A stretch of 21,584 nt of DNA, from positions 1-21,584 of the IMG/VR virus record IMGVR_UViG_3300037245_000733. One strand, given 5' to 3'. Each line of letters opens with the position of its first letter. Within the stretch, counting starts at the first letter, position 1. Origin of the DNA: a virus. Shown piece after piece: positions 13,229-20,825 of this stretch. The notes beneath the pieces were generated by a model that saw only the letters and a program-made list of their open reading frames with translations, did no database searches and was not told the DNA's origin. The translations under genes were made by a program, and so were the position numbers.

Positions 13229-14397
13229 GTAACAGTTCCCGTCTTTGATTTTTGGCCTTCTAATAGGGCTTTAACATCGAAAGCAACTGCACTGAACAAA
13301 GTGGTCACGGTTGACACTGTACCGCCTTGGGAGGCTACCACGCGCCCGACTATACCGCCTAATTCGGTTCGACTTATAATGTCCTTACGAGGCAGTACAG
13401 ACAATCCCAAAATGTAATTTTCACGCTGCAACAAATAGTTCTCAACCGCGTCTTCAACTTTGGCTTGTGTGGCTGGTACATCTGGGGATGTTAAACCGGC
13501 AATTATTACATCTATTTCAATTCTCTGGATTGAGGCCGTATTTACAAATGCGTTAATTGGTCGCCTGTTAGCAAGTCCGCTGTCTGCAGTTAATTCTATA
13601 TTGTCATAAACAGCTTCTAGCAAGGCCGCGTCTGCAATGCCGTCAGTAGCCGTCTTTGATTCAACATAGACGTCAACTTGACCAGCTCCGCTACTTGGTA
13701 TTAAAGTTGTACCGCCTGAAAATGGCCCAATCCATTTAACGTCTGGACTGGCATCCATCCCCCACTCTCTATAATCGGCATATGCGCCACCTTGAGGACG
13801 GGCAGACCACCATTGTAGTTGACGTGCCCTAAACTCTTCTGTAGTTTCAGGGTCGCCACCAACAACATTAATTGTACTAACAGTACCATTCTTTTTCACG
13901 TCAGAGGGCGCACTCACGAAAGCCATTACGGTTCCCTCGATTACATTTGCACTAGCAGAATAGTTAACCGCCCTGATTGTGGCTGTAACCTGCGGCCCTG
14001 TCAATGCCGTGTCGCCAACGGTCAAATACACTTCTTCTGTCTCTGGATTTACTACTTGGGAGCCGCTCAATAGCGTACCACCCTGAACAATCGTATTTAT
14101 CAAAAAGTCAGATTCAAAGCGTTCGCCCTCAATTCTTTGGAGTCCGACAAGATCGCCCCACATTTGCAACGGGTTTACTTTAATACCACCAACTGTAAAA
14201 TCCTTATCACTTGCTGTGCTGATGAACATTTGAGCAAAAATGAAGTTTGAAAATTGAAATAAAACTACATAAACAAGTCCAAAGGCTTTGGCTATTACCC
14301 TGTTAAATGCTTTTGGAAATAGGGGTACGGTCTGGTTTAATTCAGTTTCAATTTGTGCAATTATTGTATCGCTAATTTCTTTTGCTGTAAATCTCAT
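13219..14397 (-). CDS. Baseplate assembly protein J / Mu gp47-like
   Basis: 392 residues, the normal length for a baseplate J-like protein, a main wedge component of contractile tails. Visible landmarks are an N-terminal helical part (residues 1-60), LVGLQRIEGERFESDFLINTIVQGGTLLSG (about 82-111), a central NVVGGDPETTEEFRARQLQWWSARPQGGAYADYREW segment (in parts, about 177-212) and a late RTELGGIVGRVVASQGG. The central ETxEEFRxR-x-PQGGxxxDYxxW motif is characteristic of the family. The gene overlaps gp46 upstream by an ATGA and gp48 downstream by ten bases, giving the order gp46-gp47-gp48 seen in Mu. Confidence 0.9.
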   Translation of the reverse strand: MRFTAKEISDTIIAQIETELNQTVPLFPKAFNRVIAKAFGLVYVVLFQFSNFIFAQMFISTASDKDFTVGGIKVNPLQMWGDLVGLQRIEGERFESDFLINTIVQGGTLLSGSQVVNPETEEVYLTVGDTALTGPQVTATIRAVNYSASANVIEGTVMAFVSAPSDVKKNGTVSTINVVGGDPETTEEFRARQLQWWSARPQGGAYADYREWGMDASPDVKWIGPFSGGTTLIPSSGAGQVDVYVESKTATDGIADAALLEAVYDNIELTADSGLANRRPINAFVNTASIQRIEIDVIIAGLTSPDVPATQAKVEDAVENYLLQRENYILGLSVLPRKDIISRTELGGIVGRVVASQGGTVSTVTTLFSAVAFDVKALLEGQKSKTGTVTWS

Positions 14398-14831
14398 GAC
14401 TTCTTATCCAATTCTATAGCCAGCGTCTGTGAGACTCCATTGGCTAAAATTAAAATTGTTTCAATTTTTACTCTATTTGTACTCAGTGCGTAAACCGTGC
14501 AATCAAGTGCTGTAATCAAGTCGCCAAATCCAACACTTAAATCATCAATGCACGCATCTTTTAAAGTCTGCATTGTGCCGCTTGTAATTGGCATACCGTT
14601 TAAAAGTGCTTGTACGCGCCCTCTGTACTGTCTTTCGACTGGTTCGTCTTCATTGCCAAGCCATTCAAGATGCTTTGTGTCAGGCGTGTTAATATCGTTT
14701 TCATTGCCACCAACTAAAATCAAATAATACATAGATTCAAGACCGGCTGTCATTGTGATAATACCGTCAACACTCTCAATGTCGCCATCGTCTACGCCCT
14801 GAAATATTAAAACGTCACCTGCTTGTGTCAT
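14394..14831 (-). CDS. Baseplate protein, Mu gp46-like
   Basis: 145 residues. DVLIFQGVDDGDIESVDG at the start, then LESMYYLILVGGNENDINT and WLGNEDEPVERQ, agree with the GP46 family (gpW/gp25-like wedge protein of Mu-type phages), which begins with a D-x-x-x-x-x-x-D-D-G-D-I pattern and continues with L-x-L-x-G-G-N-x-x-D. The last part is a beta-rich L-x-I-x-I-x-L-x-N-G. It is overlapped on both sides by neighbours (ATGA), in the Mu gene order. Confidence 0.85.
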   Translation of the reverse strand: MTQAGDVLIFQGVDDGDIESVDGIITMTAGLESMYYLILVGGNENDINTPDTKHLEWLGNEDEPVERQYRGRVQALLNGMPITSGTMQTLKDACIDDLSVGFGDLITALDCTVYALSTNRVKIETILILANGVSQTLAIELDKKS

Positions 14832-15226
14832 TGTGCAAAAGCCTTTTCTTGGCCCGCGTCTGTTATTTCCACGTCACCTGATACAGGGCCAGTAAATGGT
14901 GCTGACGGCGGCGGCGGGTCAATGGTTCCGATGCAAGCCATTGTCACGCTGTCACCCTCGCGTATCACTTTTTTATTATCAACCGTAACTTTTATTGCAG
15001 TTGCAATCATACTAACAGCCGCGACCGTCAAAACGGATCCGTCCAAAAATCCCGTTGCGTTTCCACCGGCAAAGGTAAAAACTAAAGGGCTTCCATATAT
15101 TTTCTTATCACCGGCAAAGTTTTTTTCAGAAGGTAAACTTGTAACTGTAAATGAACCACCGTCAATCAGTGAACCTGACGAATGGTCAAGGGTCAAGTTT
15201 TCATTTACTACAAGTTCAAGTGTCAT
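14828..15226 (-). CDS. Small baseplate-associated protein, possible spike-tip (PAAR-like)
   Basis: 132 residues between the gp45-like spike and gp46. Beta-rich, with GSPLVFTFAGG, then IKVTVDNKKVIREGDSVTMACIGTIDPPPPSAP. The phrase DNKKVIREGDSVTM...CIG recalls PAAR and PAAR-like tip proteins, which have a G-D-x-V/T segment followed by Cys/His and short Pro-rich turns. The usual P-A-A-R sequence is absent and only one Cys is seen, so I rate this as a suggestion. Its place next to the spike gene fits a protein capping the needle. ATGA overlaps on both sides. Confidence 0.5.
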   Translation of the reverse strand: MTLELVVNENLTLDHSSGSLIDGGSFTVTSLPSEKNFAGDKKIYGSPLVFTFAGGNATGFLDGSVLTVAAVSMIATAIKVTVDNKKVIREGDSVTMACIGTIDPPPPSAPFTGPVSGDVEITDAGQEKAFAQ

Positions 15227-15594
15227 TCTATCACCTTAAAATTATCATTTACATTAAATGTTCCATCGGTTCCAAGTTCAAAAAATCCCTCACTGTTTAA
15301 ACCCTTCATACTTCCATCATTTTTCAACTCAAAGCTTGCAACTACATTTCCATCGGCATCGCGCGCGTATGTCTTTGAGCCGCCTTCGCCACATTCTACA
15401 TTATTATAAACTGAATTTATTACATATTCAGCACCCGATTGTGATATTGAAACAAAGTCACCAACAAGCGGACGGCTTGTAATATTAGGGGCATTATACA
15501 GTGTTGCTGTTTTGTCAATACGCGGGGCAACTGTGACAATAGCTATAAAAGTATTATCAACAATTTCAATCTCTTTTATTTGTCCTAATTCCAT
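15223..15594 (-). CDS. Baseplate spike protein, Mu gp45-like (central spike)
   Basis: 123 residues, shorter than Mu gp45. Residues 1-65 look like an OB-fold (IKEIEIVDNTFIAIVTVAPRIDKTATLYNAPNIT... PLVGDFVSIS, quoted in parts). Residues about 75-123 have the repeating AxDADGNVVASFELKNDGSMKG...GTDGTFNVND pattern of a triple-stranded beta-prism needle. This is the part that pierces the outer membrane in contractile phages. It overlaps the hub gene upstream by ten bases and the small tip-like gene downstream by an ATGA. Confidence 0.78.
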   Translation of the reverse strand: MELGQIKEIEIVDNTFIAIVTVAPRIDKTATLYNAPNITSRPLVGDFVSISQSGAEYVINSVYNNVECGEGGSKTYARDADGNVVASFELKNDGSMKGLNSEGFFELGTDGTFNVNDNFKVIE

Positions 15595-16775
15595 GGTACA
15601 CTCTCCGGTATTTTTCCACTAAATACCCCCGGTAAAACCAAGTTTAAGGTACTCGATTTTGAGCCACCTGTCACTGTTTGAGATACATCTTTGACAAGAA
15701 AATCAAAATAATCCTCAATATAATTGTCAGGACTTCGCAATCTAACAATTTTATTAACATCTATTGTGTCATTATTATCATCAATCCAACTTGCAATTGT
15801 CATTGTAACAACAAAAGCTTTTGCAAACATTCTACCTGCTACAGTTTCAACAGCCGTCTTAAGTTCACCCTCTGACGATTCTTTAACCTCGAAATTGTAG
15901 GGTTTTACTATGCCATTGAAAAACGGATTTTCGACTGTAAAGCTTGCACCAACTTTTTTTGTTTTAGTCTTTAAAACCCCAGTAACAGAACTGTAATAAT
16001 CCGGCTCTTCGAATTTGACATCAACCGTGACACTTGGGCTTTGTGTATCGTCAATTGTAAGTATCGGACTGCCTGATTCTATGCCGCGCCAGAATACAAC
16101 ACCACCGTGCACATCGTCAGAGATGATAAAATTACGCTGTGTCGCCAACTGTGCAAAATAATCAAGTACAACTTGTGTTTGCTCAATATCTGTTCTGTCA
16201 AATCTTGCTCCACTGTCATCACTAAAGCTAAAACCGACACCCATTAGTTCACATAAATGTTTAGCAATACCGCCAAGTGTTGAATTTGTAAACTCAAGAG
16301 GAAATGCGCTTTGCGGTGCCGGTGCATTTTCCAGTATAGAGCATTTTGAAAAACCGTTTATCTTTAAAATTTTACCTTCTGGTTTTGCGAAAATACAAAA
16401 GCCTGTAAACATTAAATCGCCATTGAATCCAACTATCAGATCATTGTATTTACCCTGCGATATGACATCGCGCGTCTCTTTTTCGTTTGGCATTTCAAAA
16501 TATACGCGCCTGATTGCGTCAATCGATTTCGATATAGTGAAATTATCGAATACATTTATCGGGATATTGTTTATCTTAATGTCAACACCTTCTGGTTTTA
16601 AATCAGAATCAAGATCAATAATATCCGGTATTTGTATTACAGTGCCAATTTTAAACGGTTCTATAATTCCGGGGTTGGCACTTTTGATCGTGCTGGCAGT
16701 GGTGTCTTTTCCTGTTGTCTTTCTTGCAACAAGATTAAACGTATCGCCCGAAACTGTTCTATAAGTAGTAGACAA
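15585..16775 (-). CDS. Baseplate hub protein, Mu gp44/gpD-like, with N-terminal LysM
   Basis: 396 residues from a TTG at 16773-16775, preceded by GAGGGG; no ATG is better placed. Residues about 4-52 read as a LysM domain: TYRTVSGDTF, SANPG, FKIGTVIQIPD. The remainder matches the gp44/gp27-type hub: VYFEMPNE, VGFNGDLMFTGFCI, KINGFSKCSILENAPAPQSAF, an LGGIAKHLCELMGVGFSF region, then VVFWRGI and a C-terminal barrel closing with TLNLVLPGVFSGK. The hub holds the spike and the end of the tape measure. In Mu-type phages the LysM function is often on a separate small protein; here it is fused. The gene overlaps the DNA-circularization gene by 17 bases. Confidence 0.82.
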   Translation of the reverse strand: MSTTYRTVSGDTFNLVARKTTGKDTTASTIKSANPGIIEPFKIGTVIQIPDIIDLDSDLKPEGVDIKINNIPINVFDNFTISKSIDAIRRVYFEMPNEKETRDVISQGKYNDLIVGFNGDLMFTGFCIFAKPEGKILKINGFSKCSILENAPAPQSAFPLEFTNSTLGGIAKHLCELMGVGFSFSDDSGARFDRTDIEQTQVVLDYFAQLATQRNFIISDDVHGGVVFWRGIESGSPILTIDDTQSPSVTVDVKFEEPDYYSSVTGVLKTKTKKVGASFTVENPFFNGIVKPYNFEVKESSEGELKTAVETVAGRMFAKAFVVTMTIASWIDDNNDTIDVNKIVRLRSPDNYIEDYFDFLVKDVSQTVTGGSKSSTLNLVLPGVFSGKIPESVPWN

Positions 16776-18045
16776 TTTCGCGCCCCTCTTTGATTATGAA
16801 GTACTCATCACCGCTAAAGTCATTTGTACTGGCAAATAAATCTAACACGTCAGGTTTTGAAGAACCGTAAAGCTCAAAGCATAGCTCTTGCATGCCGCGA
16901 TCACTATCCAATATAATTGTAAATTCTGTTTTTGCGTTAAAACTTGAATCTAACAGGGTGCCTATTGAGCTGTTTATTACTGCCAGTAATTCACTATAAC
17001 CGTCACCATCGTCAAGGTTTGGGTCAATAATGGTATATCCATCATCAGACCAATCAACATAGTCTTTGAGTAAATCAACAAGCTCTTTTGCGTTATTGAC
17101 AAATTCAGTTTTTGTAGTATATTCATTTTGCAAACTAGACGTAGCTGAACTTGAAACCATTGATGAGACAAACAGCTTATCAATATAGAAGTTATTTTCA
17201 GCCTCGAAGTCGTAGCCACTTGGGTCGGGTTCTGTACCAAATATGCTTTGAGCCATGTCCCTATATCCGGCTAGGACGGCTTTTATTTCGCCCTTTATTC
17301 TGGCTGGCGTATCTATAAGGATTTGAGTTTGCCGCGCAATAGTCAATGGCGTACCCACTAATAAATCTATTCCACCGATGATGCTATCTCCAATATCATC
17401 AATATCATTTTGCACGCCTGTAACCGTCCCGGAAACTGCTTTTAGTGATCGCTTTGTAATGCCAACTGCATTAACAAATTTAGTCTTGAAATTTTCCTCA
17501 TCGACTATATCAGTTGTATTTATCTTGTCGGCAAAACTTGCACTTGAGGCATCATTAAAAGAATCAACAATTTGTTGAAACCCCGCTTGTCCACCGATTT
17601 GCAAACCAGTTGTTTCAAGAAATTCCACTAGTATTGTAGTTTGATTTGCTCTTGATACTAATTCAGAAACGTATTGTATTTGCCCCCCCGGCATAACCGA
17701 AGTGTATCCGAAAATTGGGTGGTATAAAGTACCGGGGCCAGTCTCAAGTAATGCCTTTATAAATGCGCTTGCCTGCTTATCGTGATTACCACCCGAAAAG
17801 AAACAAGCCATCGGGAATGAGTGACCGCCTACGCCGTTGTTTTGAACATAGACACCATCGGAATTTGAATTTTCAAATACTGCTATTTTCTTATTAAATG
17901 TAGCATTTAGATCGCCATAATCAAAATCAACCTTTTGGCCACTTTGACTTACATAGCTAGCCGGTTGTAGTCGCTCAATCCATGCTGGCCTCTCTGGATC
18001 TTCATCTCCCAAAAGTATGTTTTTAAATTTGTCTAGCAAGCCCAT
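16759..18045 (-). CDS. DNA-circularization/Mu gp43-like tail protein
   Basis: 428 residues. Residues about 20-145 fit the DNA_circ_N domain: WIERLQPASYVSQSGQKVDF, FENSNSDGVYVQNNGVGGHSFPMACFFSGG (in parts), DKQASAFIKALLETGPGTLYHPIFGY. Despite the name, proteins of this family are tail components and sit between tape measure and hub in Mu-like genomes. The middle is helical (about 150-290) and the end has ELCFELYGSSKPDVLDLFASTNDFSGDE (quoted in parts), typical of the family's last LysM-like or hub-contacting part. Its ATG shares a base with the tape measure stop (TAATG). Confidence 0.8.
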   Translation of the reverse strand: MGLLDKFKNILLGDEDPERPAWIERLQPASYVSQSGQKVDFDYGDLNATFNKKIAVFENSNSDGVYVQNNGVGGHSFPMACFFSGGNHDKQASAFIKALLETGPGTLYHPIFGYTSVMPGGQIQYVSELVSRANQTTILVEFLETTGLQIGGQAGFQQIVDSFNDASSASFADKINTTDIVDEENFKTKFVNAVGITKRSLKAVSGTVTGVQNDIDDIGDSIIGGIDLLVGTPLTIARQTQILIDTPARIKGEIKAVLAGYRDMAQSIFGTEPDPSGYDFEAENNFYIDKLFVSSMVSSSATSSLQNEYTTKTEFVNNAKELVDLLKDYVDWSDDGYTIIDPNLDDGDGYSELLAVINSSIGTLLDSSFNAKTEFTIILDSDRGMQELCFELYGSSKPDVLDLFASTNDFSGDEYFIIKEGREIVYYL

Positions 18046-19730
18046 TAGAATGCACCCGTCTGGACAAGTTCAAGATTCTTAGACTTGCCGCCCTTGGTAA
18101 CTGAGGCGCGTCCTGTCTCATCTTTTATGACTATCTCTGTTTTTTCTGTATTGCTTGTAGTGGTACTGAATGATTCACGTTCACCGCCTGCGCTGCGTCT
18201 TGCAATTTCACGCTGTAGCTTTTCAGTGTTACCCCTCATACCCTCAAGTTGCGCATCCTCTTCAATTGTGCGTCCACCGAAACCCAAGAAATTAGCTTTT
18301 TTAGACGATAGGTCAGTTTGTAAGTCAGTTTGAGACTTGAGCCTGTTGGATAACTCTTTGTCCGTAAAGAGCTTGACATTAGCTTTCGCAAGACCTAACT
18401 GGCTATTAGTCGCTAAATTATCTCTTTGGGTTCTTAGATCCCGTGCTCTGTCAAATTGCTCTGCGGCAAAACTTAAAGCTTGGTACATAACAACTAATGC
18501 GCCAACTATGCCTAGCATTTTAGATAATTTGCTTGACATTGACGCAAGACCTTGAACGGAATCAGCCGCCGATGTTCCAACGCTTGCTGTAGACAATGCC
18601 AGCGAACCCATTTGATTTGCAAACATCATTATTTTAAACGTAGCAAATGCGGCAACCAATGCAATAACAGCCTCTTTGGATTCTACAAAAAACTTCACTA
18701 TTCTAAAGCCAACTGTTACAACGGTTTTTAGCACGTTCCATAAATCAAAAAACGCTTGCTTATTATCGACAACCCAATTGTATAAATCCTTTGCAACTTG
18801 GATTGTTTTTTCAACATACTCTTTGAATTTTGCCGCTATAACCTCTTTATTCGCCTGCGCCCACGCTAATACCTGCTTGGCGATTTCAGTAGCACTTAAC
18901 GCAAGCTCTTTGAGAGTAGGCGCTAATGCTTCACCAATTGCCGCGGCTGCCAACATTGCATTATCCTTCATTGTGGAAATCTTACCTGACAAAGTTTCAG
19001 AAGCAATCTCCATGCCTTTAAAAAAGATACCGCCCTTGCTGGTCATGGTCTTGAATGTATCAGTTAAGTCTTTTACTTTGACATCGCCGTCACTGATTGC
19101 GTCAAACATCTCATCGCCGGTTAACCCTAGCTGGTTTCCTAGCTGTTGAAAAATAGGTACACCGGCCTCTGCAATCATATTAAGAGCCTCAAGGTCAACT
19201 TTGCCTTTGATTAGGGTCTTATTGAAACCGCGCGTAATGGATTCCATTTTTTGAGCATTACCGCCAGCTGTATCACCCATCATTCTAGTCAACTTGATCG
19301 TTTCTTTTATATTGCCATTCATAGAGGGTAATAATTGCGAGGCTGTACCGGCCAAAGTTTCAAATTGAAACGGGGTTGTAGCCGCTGTCTCGTTAAGTAG
19401 CTGAACCATCTCTTTTGCTTTTTTAACACTACCTAGAAGCGGAGTAAACGAAGCCTCCGCATTCTCGATAACTGAAAAACTATCAGCCAGCTTTTTAATA
19501 CCGAAAGCCATTGCGCCAAGCCCGATGCCCGCCGCCAAAAACCCCCGCTTTAGAACCTTACCAGCAAACCGCCCTACCTTCATCATGTTGCGGCCTAGCC
19601 TCTTAAAACTCTTTGAAAGTCTATTTGTCACCATGCCCATACGCTTCAAATTGCGCTCCATGCGAGACAATGGGCGACTGAGGTTATCTTTGCCCTCAAA
19701 GGAGGTTTTGATTCTTAAATTCTTAGGCAT
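18045..19730 (-). CDS. Tail tape measure protein
   Basis: 561 residues. The N-terminus is strongly basic (NLRIKTSFEGKDNLSRPLSRMERNLKRM in parts). A hydrophobic helix follows (FLAAGIGLGAMAFGIKKLADS), then the conserved tape-measure domain (about 90-275): FTPLLGSVKKAKEMVQLLNE, TPFQFETLAGTASQLL, GDTAGGNAQKMESITRGFNK, LTGDEMFDAISDGDVKV and GKISTMKDNAMLAAAAIGEAL. Membrane-like helices around 355-420 and a charged tail complete it. It sets the tail length. At about 0.15 nm per residue, 561 residues correspond to a tail near 80-85 nm, rather short. It starts eight bases inside the chaperone extension frame. Confidence 0.85.
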   Translation of the reverse strand: MPKNLRIKTSFEGKDNLSRPLSRMERNLKRMGMVTNRLSKSFKRLGRNMMKVGRFAGKVLKRGFLAAGIGLGAMAFGIKKLADSFSVIENAEASFTPLLGSVKKAKEMVQLLNETAATTPFQFETLAGTASQLLPSMNGNIKETIKLTRMMGDTAGGNAQKMESITRGFNKTLIKGKVDLEALNMIAEAGVPIFQQLGNQLGLTGDEMFDAISDGDVKVKDLTDTFKTMTSKGGIFFKGMEIASETLSGKISTMKDNAMLAAAAIGEALAPTLKELALSATEIAKQVLAWAQANKEVIAAKFKEYVEKTIQVAKDLYNWVVDNKQAFFDLWNVLKTVVTVGFRIVKFFVESKEAVIALVAAFATFKIMMFANQMGSLALSTASVGTSAADSVQGLASMSSKLSKMLGIVGALVVMYQALSFAAEQFDRARDLRTQRDNLATNSQLGLAKANVKLFTDKELSNRLKSQTDLQTDLSSKKANFLGFGGRTIEEDAQLEGMRGNTEKLQREIARRSAGGERESFSTTTSNTEKTEIVIKDETGRASVTKGGKSKNLELVQTGAF

Positions 19731-19999
19731 TCGGTTTAGTCAAACTTTCTAATTCTGCTCTAATTCCGTTATAAAAAAACTCAATTTCATCGACATCTAG
19801 CTCTAAAACGTTTGGCGCACTTCTGTAAACTCTTGCAACTGCTGTCATCATTTCCCTGTATACGCAATCACCATAGTTGTCCTTGTTCCTAACCCTGCTT
19901 TCGCCGCCTATGACCAGTTCAATATCAGTTTCTGTTTGCCAAAAATATACCGTGAATCGCTTGAACAATTTCAAGGTCAACACCGTCCAATTGTTCTAA
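19723..19999 (-). CDS. Frameshift extension of the tail assembly chaperone
   Basis: An open frame that overlaps the end of the chaperone gene and continues to 19723. It is open from a TAG at about 19999; the only start inside is a GTG at 19983 with no ribosome binding site, so independent translation is unlikely. Residues after the overlap read WQTETDIELVIGG... to ...LESLTKPNA. The frame is +1 (or -2) relative to the upstream gene. A T-run at 19941-19945 (codons ATA TTT TTG) lets tRNA-Phe slip +1 to another TTT. The fusion would be about 212 residues, like the G-T product of lambda. It should bind the tape measure protein encoded next. Confidence 0.65.
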
Positions 20000-20362
20000 A
20001 ATTGATTTTGCAATTCCCAAATACTGCGCTATTATAGCCATATATTTGTTAGCGTCTTGCCCTTCTTTGTATCTATCCATTGCGAGCATATCCTTGCCCG
20101 TTGGTCGCCTTTGAAATTTAACAACTGGCAATGTCTCGCTTTCAGTTATCACAGTTGGCCAGCCCATATCATTGACAGTTATTCGCCCGTCCATTATTTC
20201 CTCAATGATATAATCGCGATCAAGATTAAGGTCTTTTTGAACAAGTAAGTCTCTTTTGCGATCCCACTTAAGGCGGGCAACTTTGCAAATCCTATCAAAG
20301 TCTGCTTCTGCAATTTCTAAAGTAACTACTGTTTCAACTTCGTTCTTAGTTTCATTTTCCAT
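19925..20362 (-). CDS. Tail assembly chaperone, Mu gp41-like
   Basis: 145 residues, zero-frame product. The second half, FQRRPTGKDMLAMDRY followed by IAQYLGIAKSILEQLDGVDLEIVQAIHGIF, fits the phage tail assembly chaperone E/gp41 family, which has an R-P-x-x-x-D-L/M motif and a late L-x-x-LD-x-x-D-x-x-x-x-x-x-x-I-x-x-F. The first half is acidic and helical. AAAGGGG precedes the ATG. Chaperones of this kind coat the tape measure before tube assembly and are made in short and frameshift-extended forms. A strong terminator lies just upstream, between it and the tube gene, which may lower its expression relative to sheath and tube. Confidence 0.75.
   Translation of the reverse strand: MENETKNEVETVVTLEIAEADFDRICKVARLKWDRKRDLLVQKDLNLDRDYIIEEIMDGRITVNDMGWPTVITESETLPVVKFQRRPTGKDMLAMDRYKEGQDANKYMAIIAQYLGIAKSILEQLDGVDLEIVQAIHGIFLANRN
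19940..19948 (-). other. Putative ribosomal frameshift site
   Basis: Minus-strand codons ATA TTT TTG (19948 to 19940). Slipping +1 in the T-run keeps TTT pairing with tRNA-Phe and then reads TGG in the new frame. The zero-frame stop TGA lies five codons downstream of TTT (19925-19927). A -2 shift gives the same frame but pairs worse here. Confidence 0.5.
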
Positions 20363-20380
20363 AATACAAACCCCTTTGTT

Positions 20381-20425
20381 AAAAAATGGGGGGCTTTCAA
20401 ACAGGCAGGGTCACGCCCGCCCCCC
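20381..20425 (-). terminator. Strong internal terminator between tube and chaperone genes
   Basis: On the minus strand GGGGGGC (20425-20419) pairs with GCCCCCC (20394-20388), with 24 bases between them, followed by ATTTTTT (20387-20381). A seven-G/C stem followed by a T-run is a textbook rho-independent terminator. It lies inside the tail operon, after the tube gene. Confidence 0.75.
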
Positions 20426-20441
20426 AAAATGTAAAACCCTC

Positions 20442-20825
20442 TTATCCCATTTTCTTCAATTCGCCAGAGCCTCCACCGCCGAATGATACAGTTTCTGTCA
20501 TTCCCTTTTGTGCCAAGTCACCTGTAATCTGTCCAACACCTTGATACACTGAACCGCTGGCATATGTGTAAACAAGGTCAAGGTCGGCATCGCTGGCCTG
20601 TTTAGCTGCAAGGTACTCTTGATCTCCGAGCTCATCGTTGCACTCAAACTCACTATCAGCCATTGACCATGGAGTAGGCGTTTTTAATGTCCTGTGTGTT
20701 TTCTGATTACCATTGATTAAAATTTCGTTAGTGTATCCGCCCAAAATACGATCAGGGGATGCGTCACCAACGGCTTGAAATTCACGACCATCAACACTGA
20801 TGGTTTCTAAAGGCCCGGCACTCAT
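20442..20825 (-). CDS. Tail tube protein, Mu gpM-like
   Basis: 127 residues. ISVDGREFQAVGDASPDRILGGYTNEILIN near the start, PWSMADSEFECND in the middle and VYQGVGQITGDLAQKGMTETVSFGGGGSGE at the end (quoted in parts) match the tail tube family of Mu-like phages, including its length and the late xxxGxG-I-TGD-x2...V-x-F-x-G segment. It forms the inner tube through which DNA passes. ATG 20823-20825 overlaps the sheath stop (ATGA), and GGAGGTG lies just upstream, so it is well translated. The strong terminator follows directly. Confidence 0.88.
   Translation of the reverse strand: MSAGPLETISVDGREFQAVGDASPDRILGGYTNEILINGNQKTHRTLKTPTPWSMADSEFECNDELGDQEYLAAKQASDADLDLVYTYASGSVYQGVGQITGDLAQKGMTETVSFGGGGSGELKKMG

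Noticed and set aside
14823-15239. 138-residue plus-strand frame
   Set aside because: It covers exactly the small baseplate gene on the other strand, which has ATGA coupling and fits the Mu-like order.
18676-19149. 157-residue plus-strand frame in the tape measure gene
   Set aside because: Shadow of the tape measure coding sequence; hydrophobic content arises from its antisense reading.
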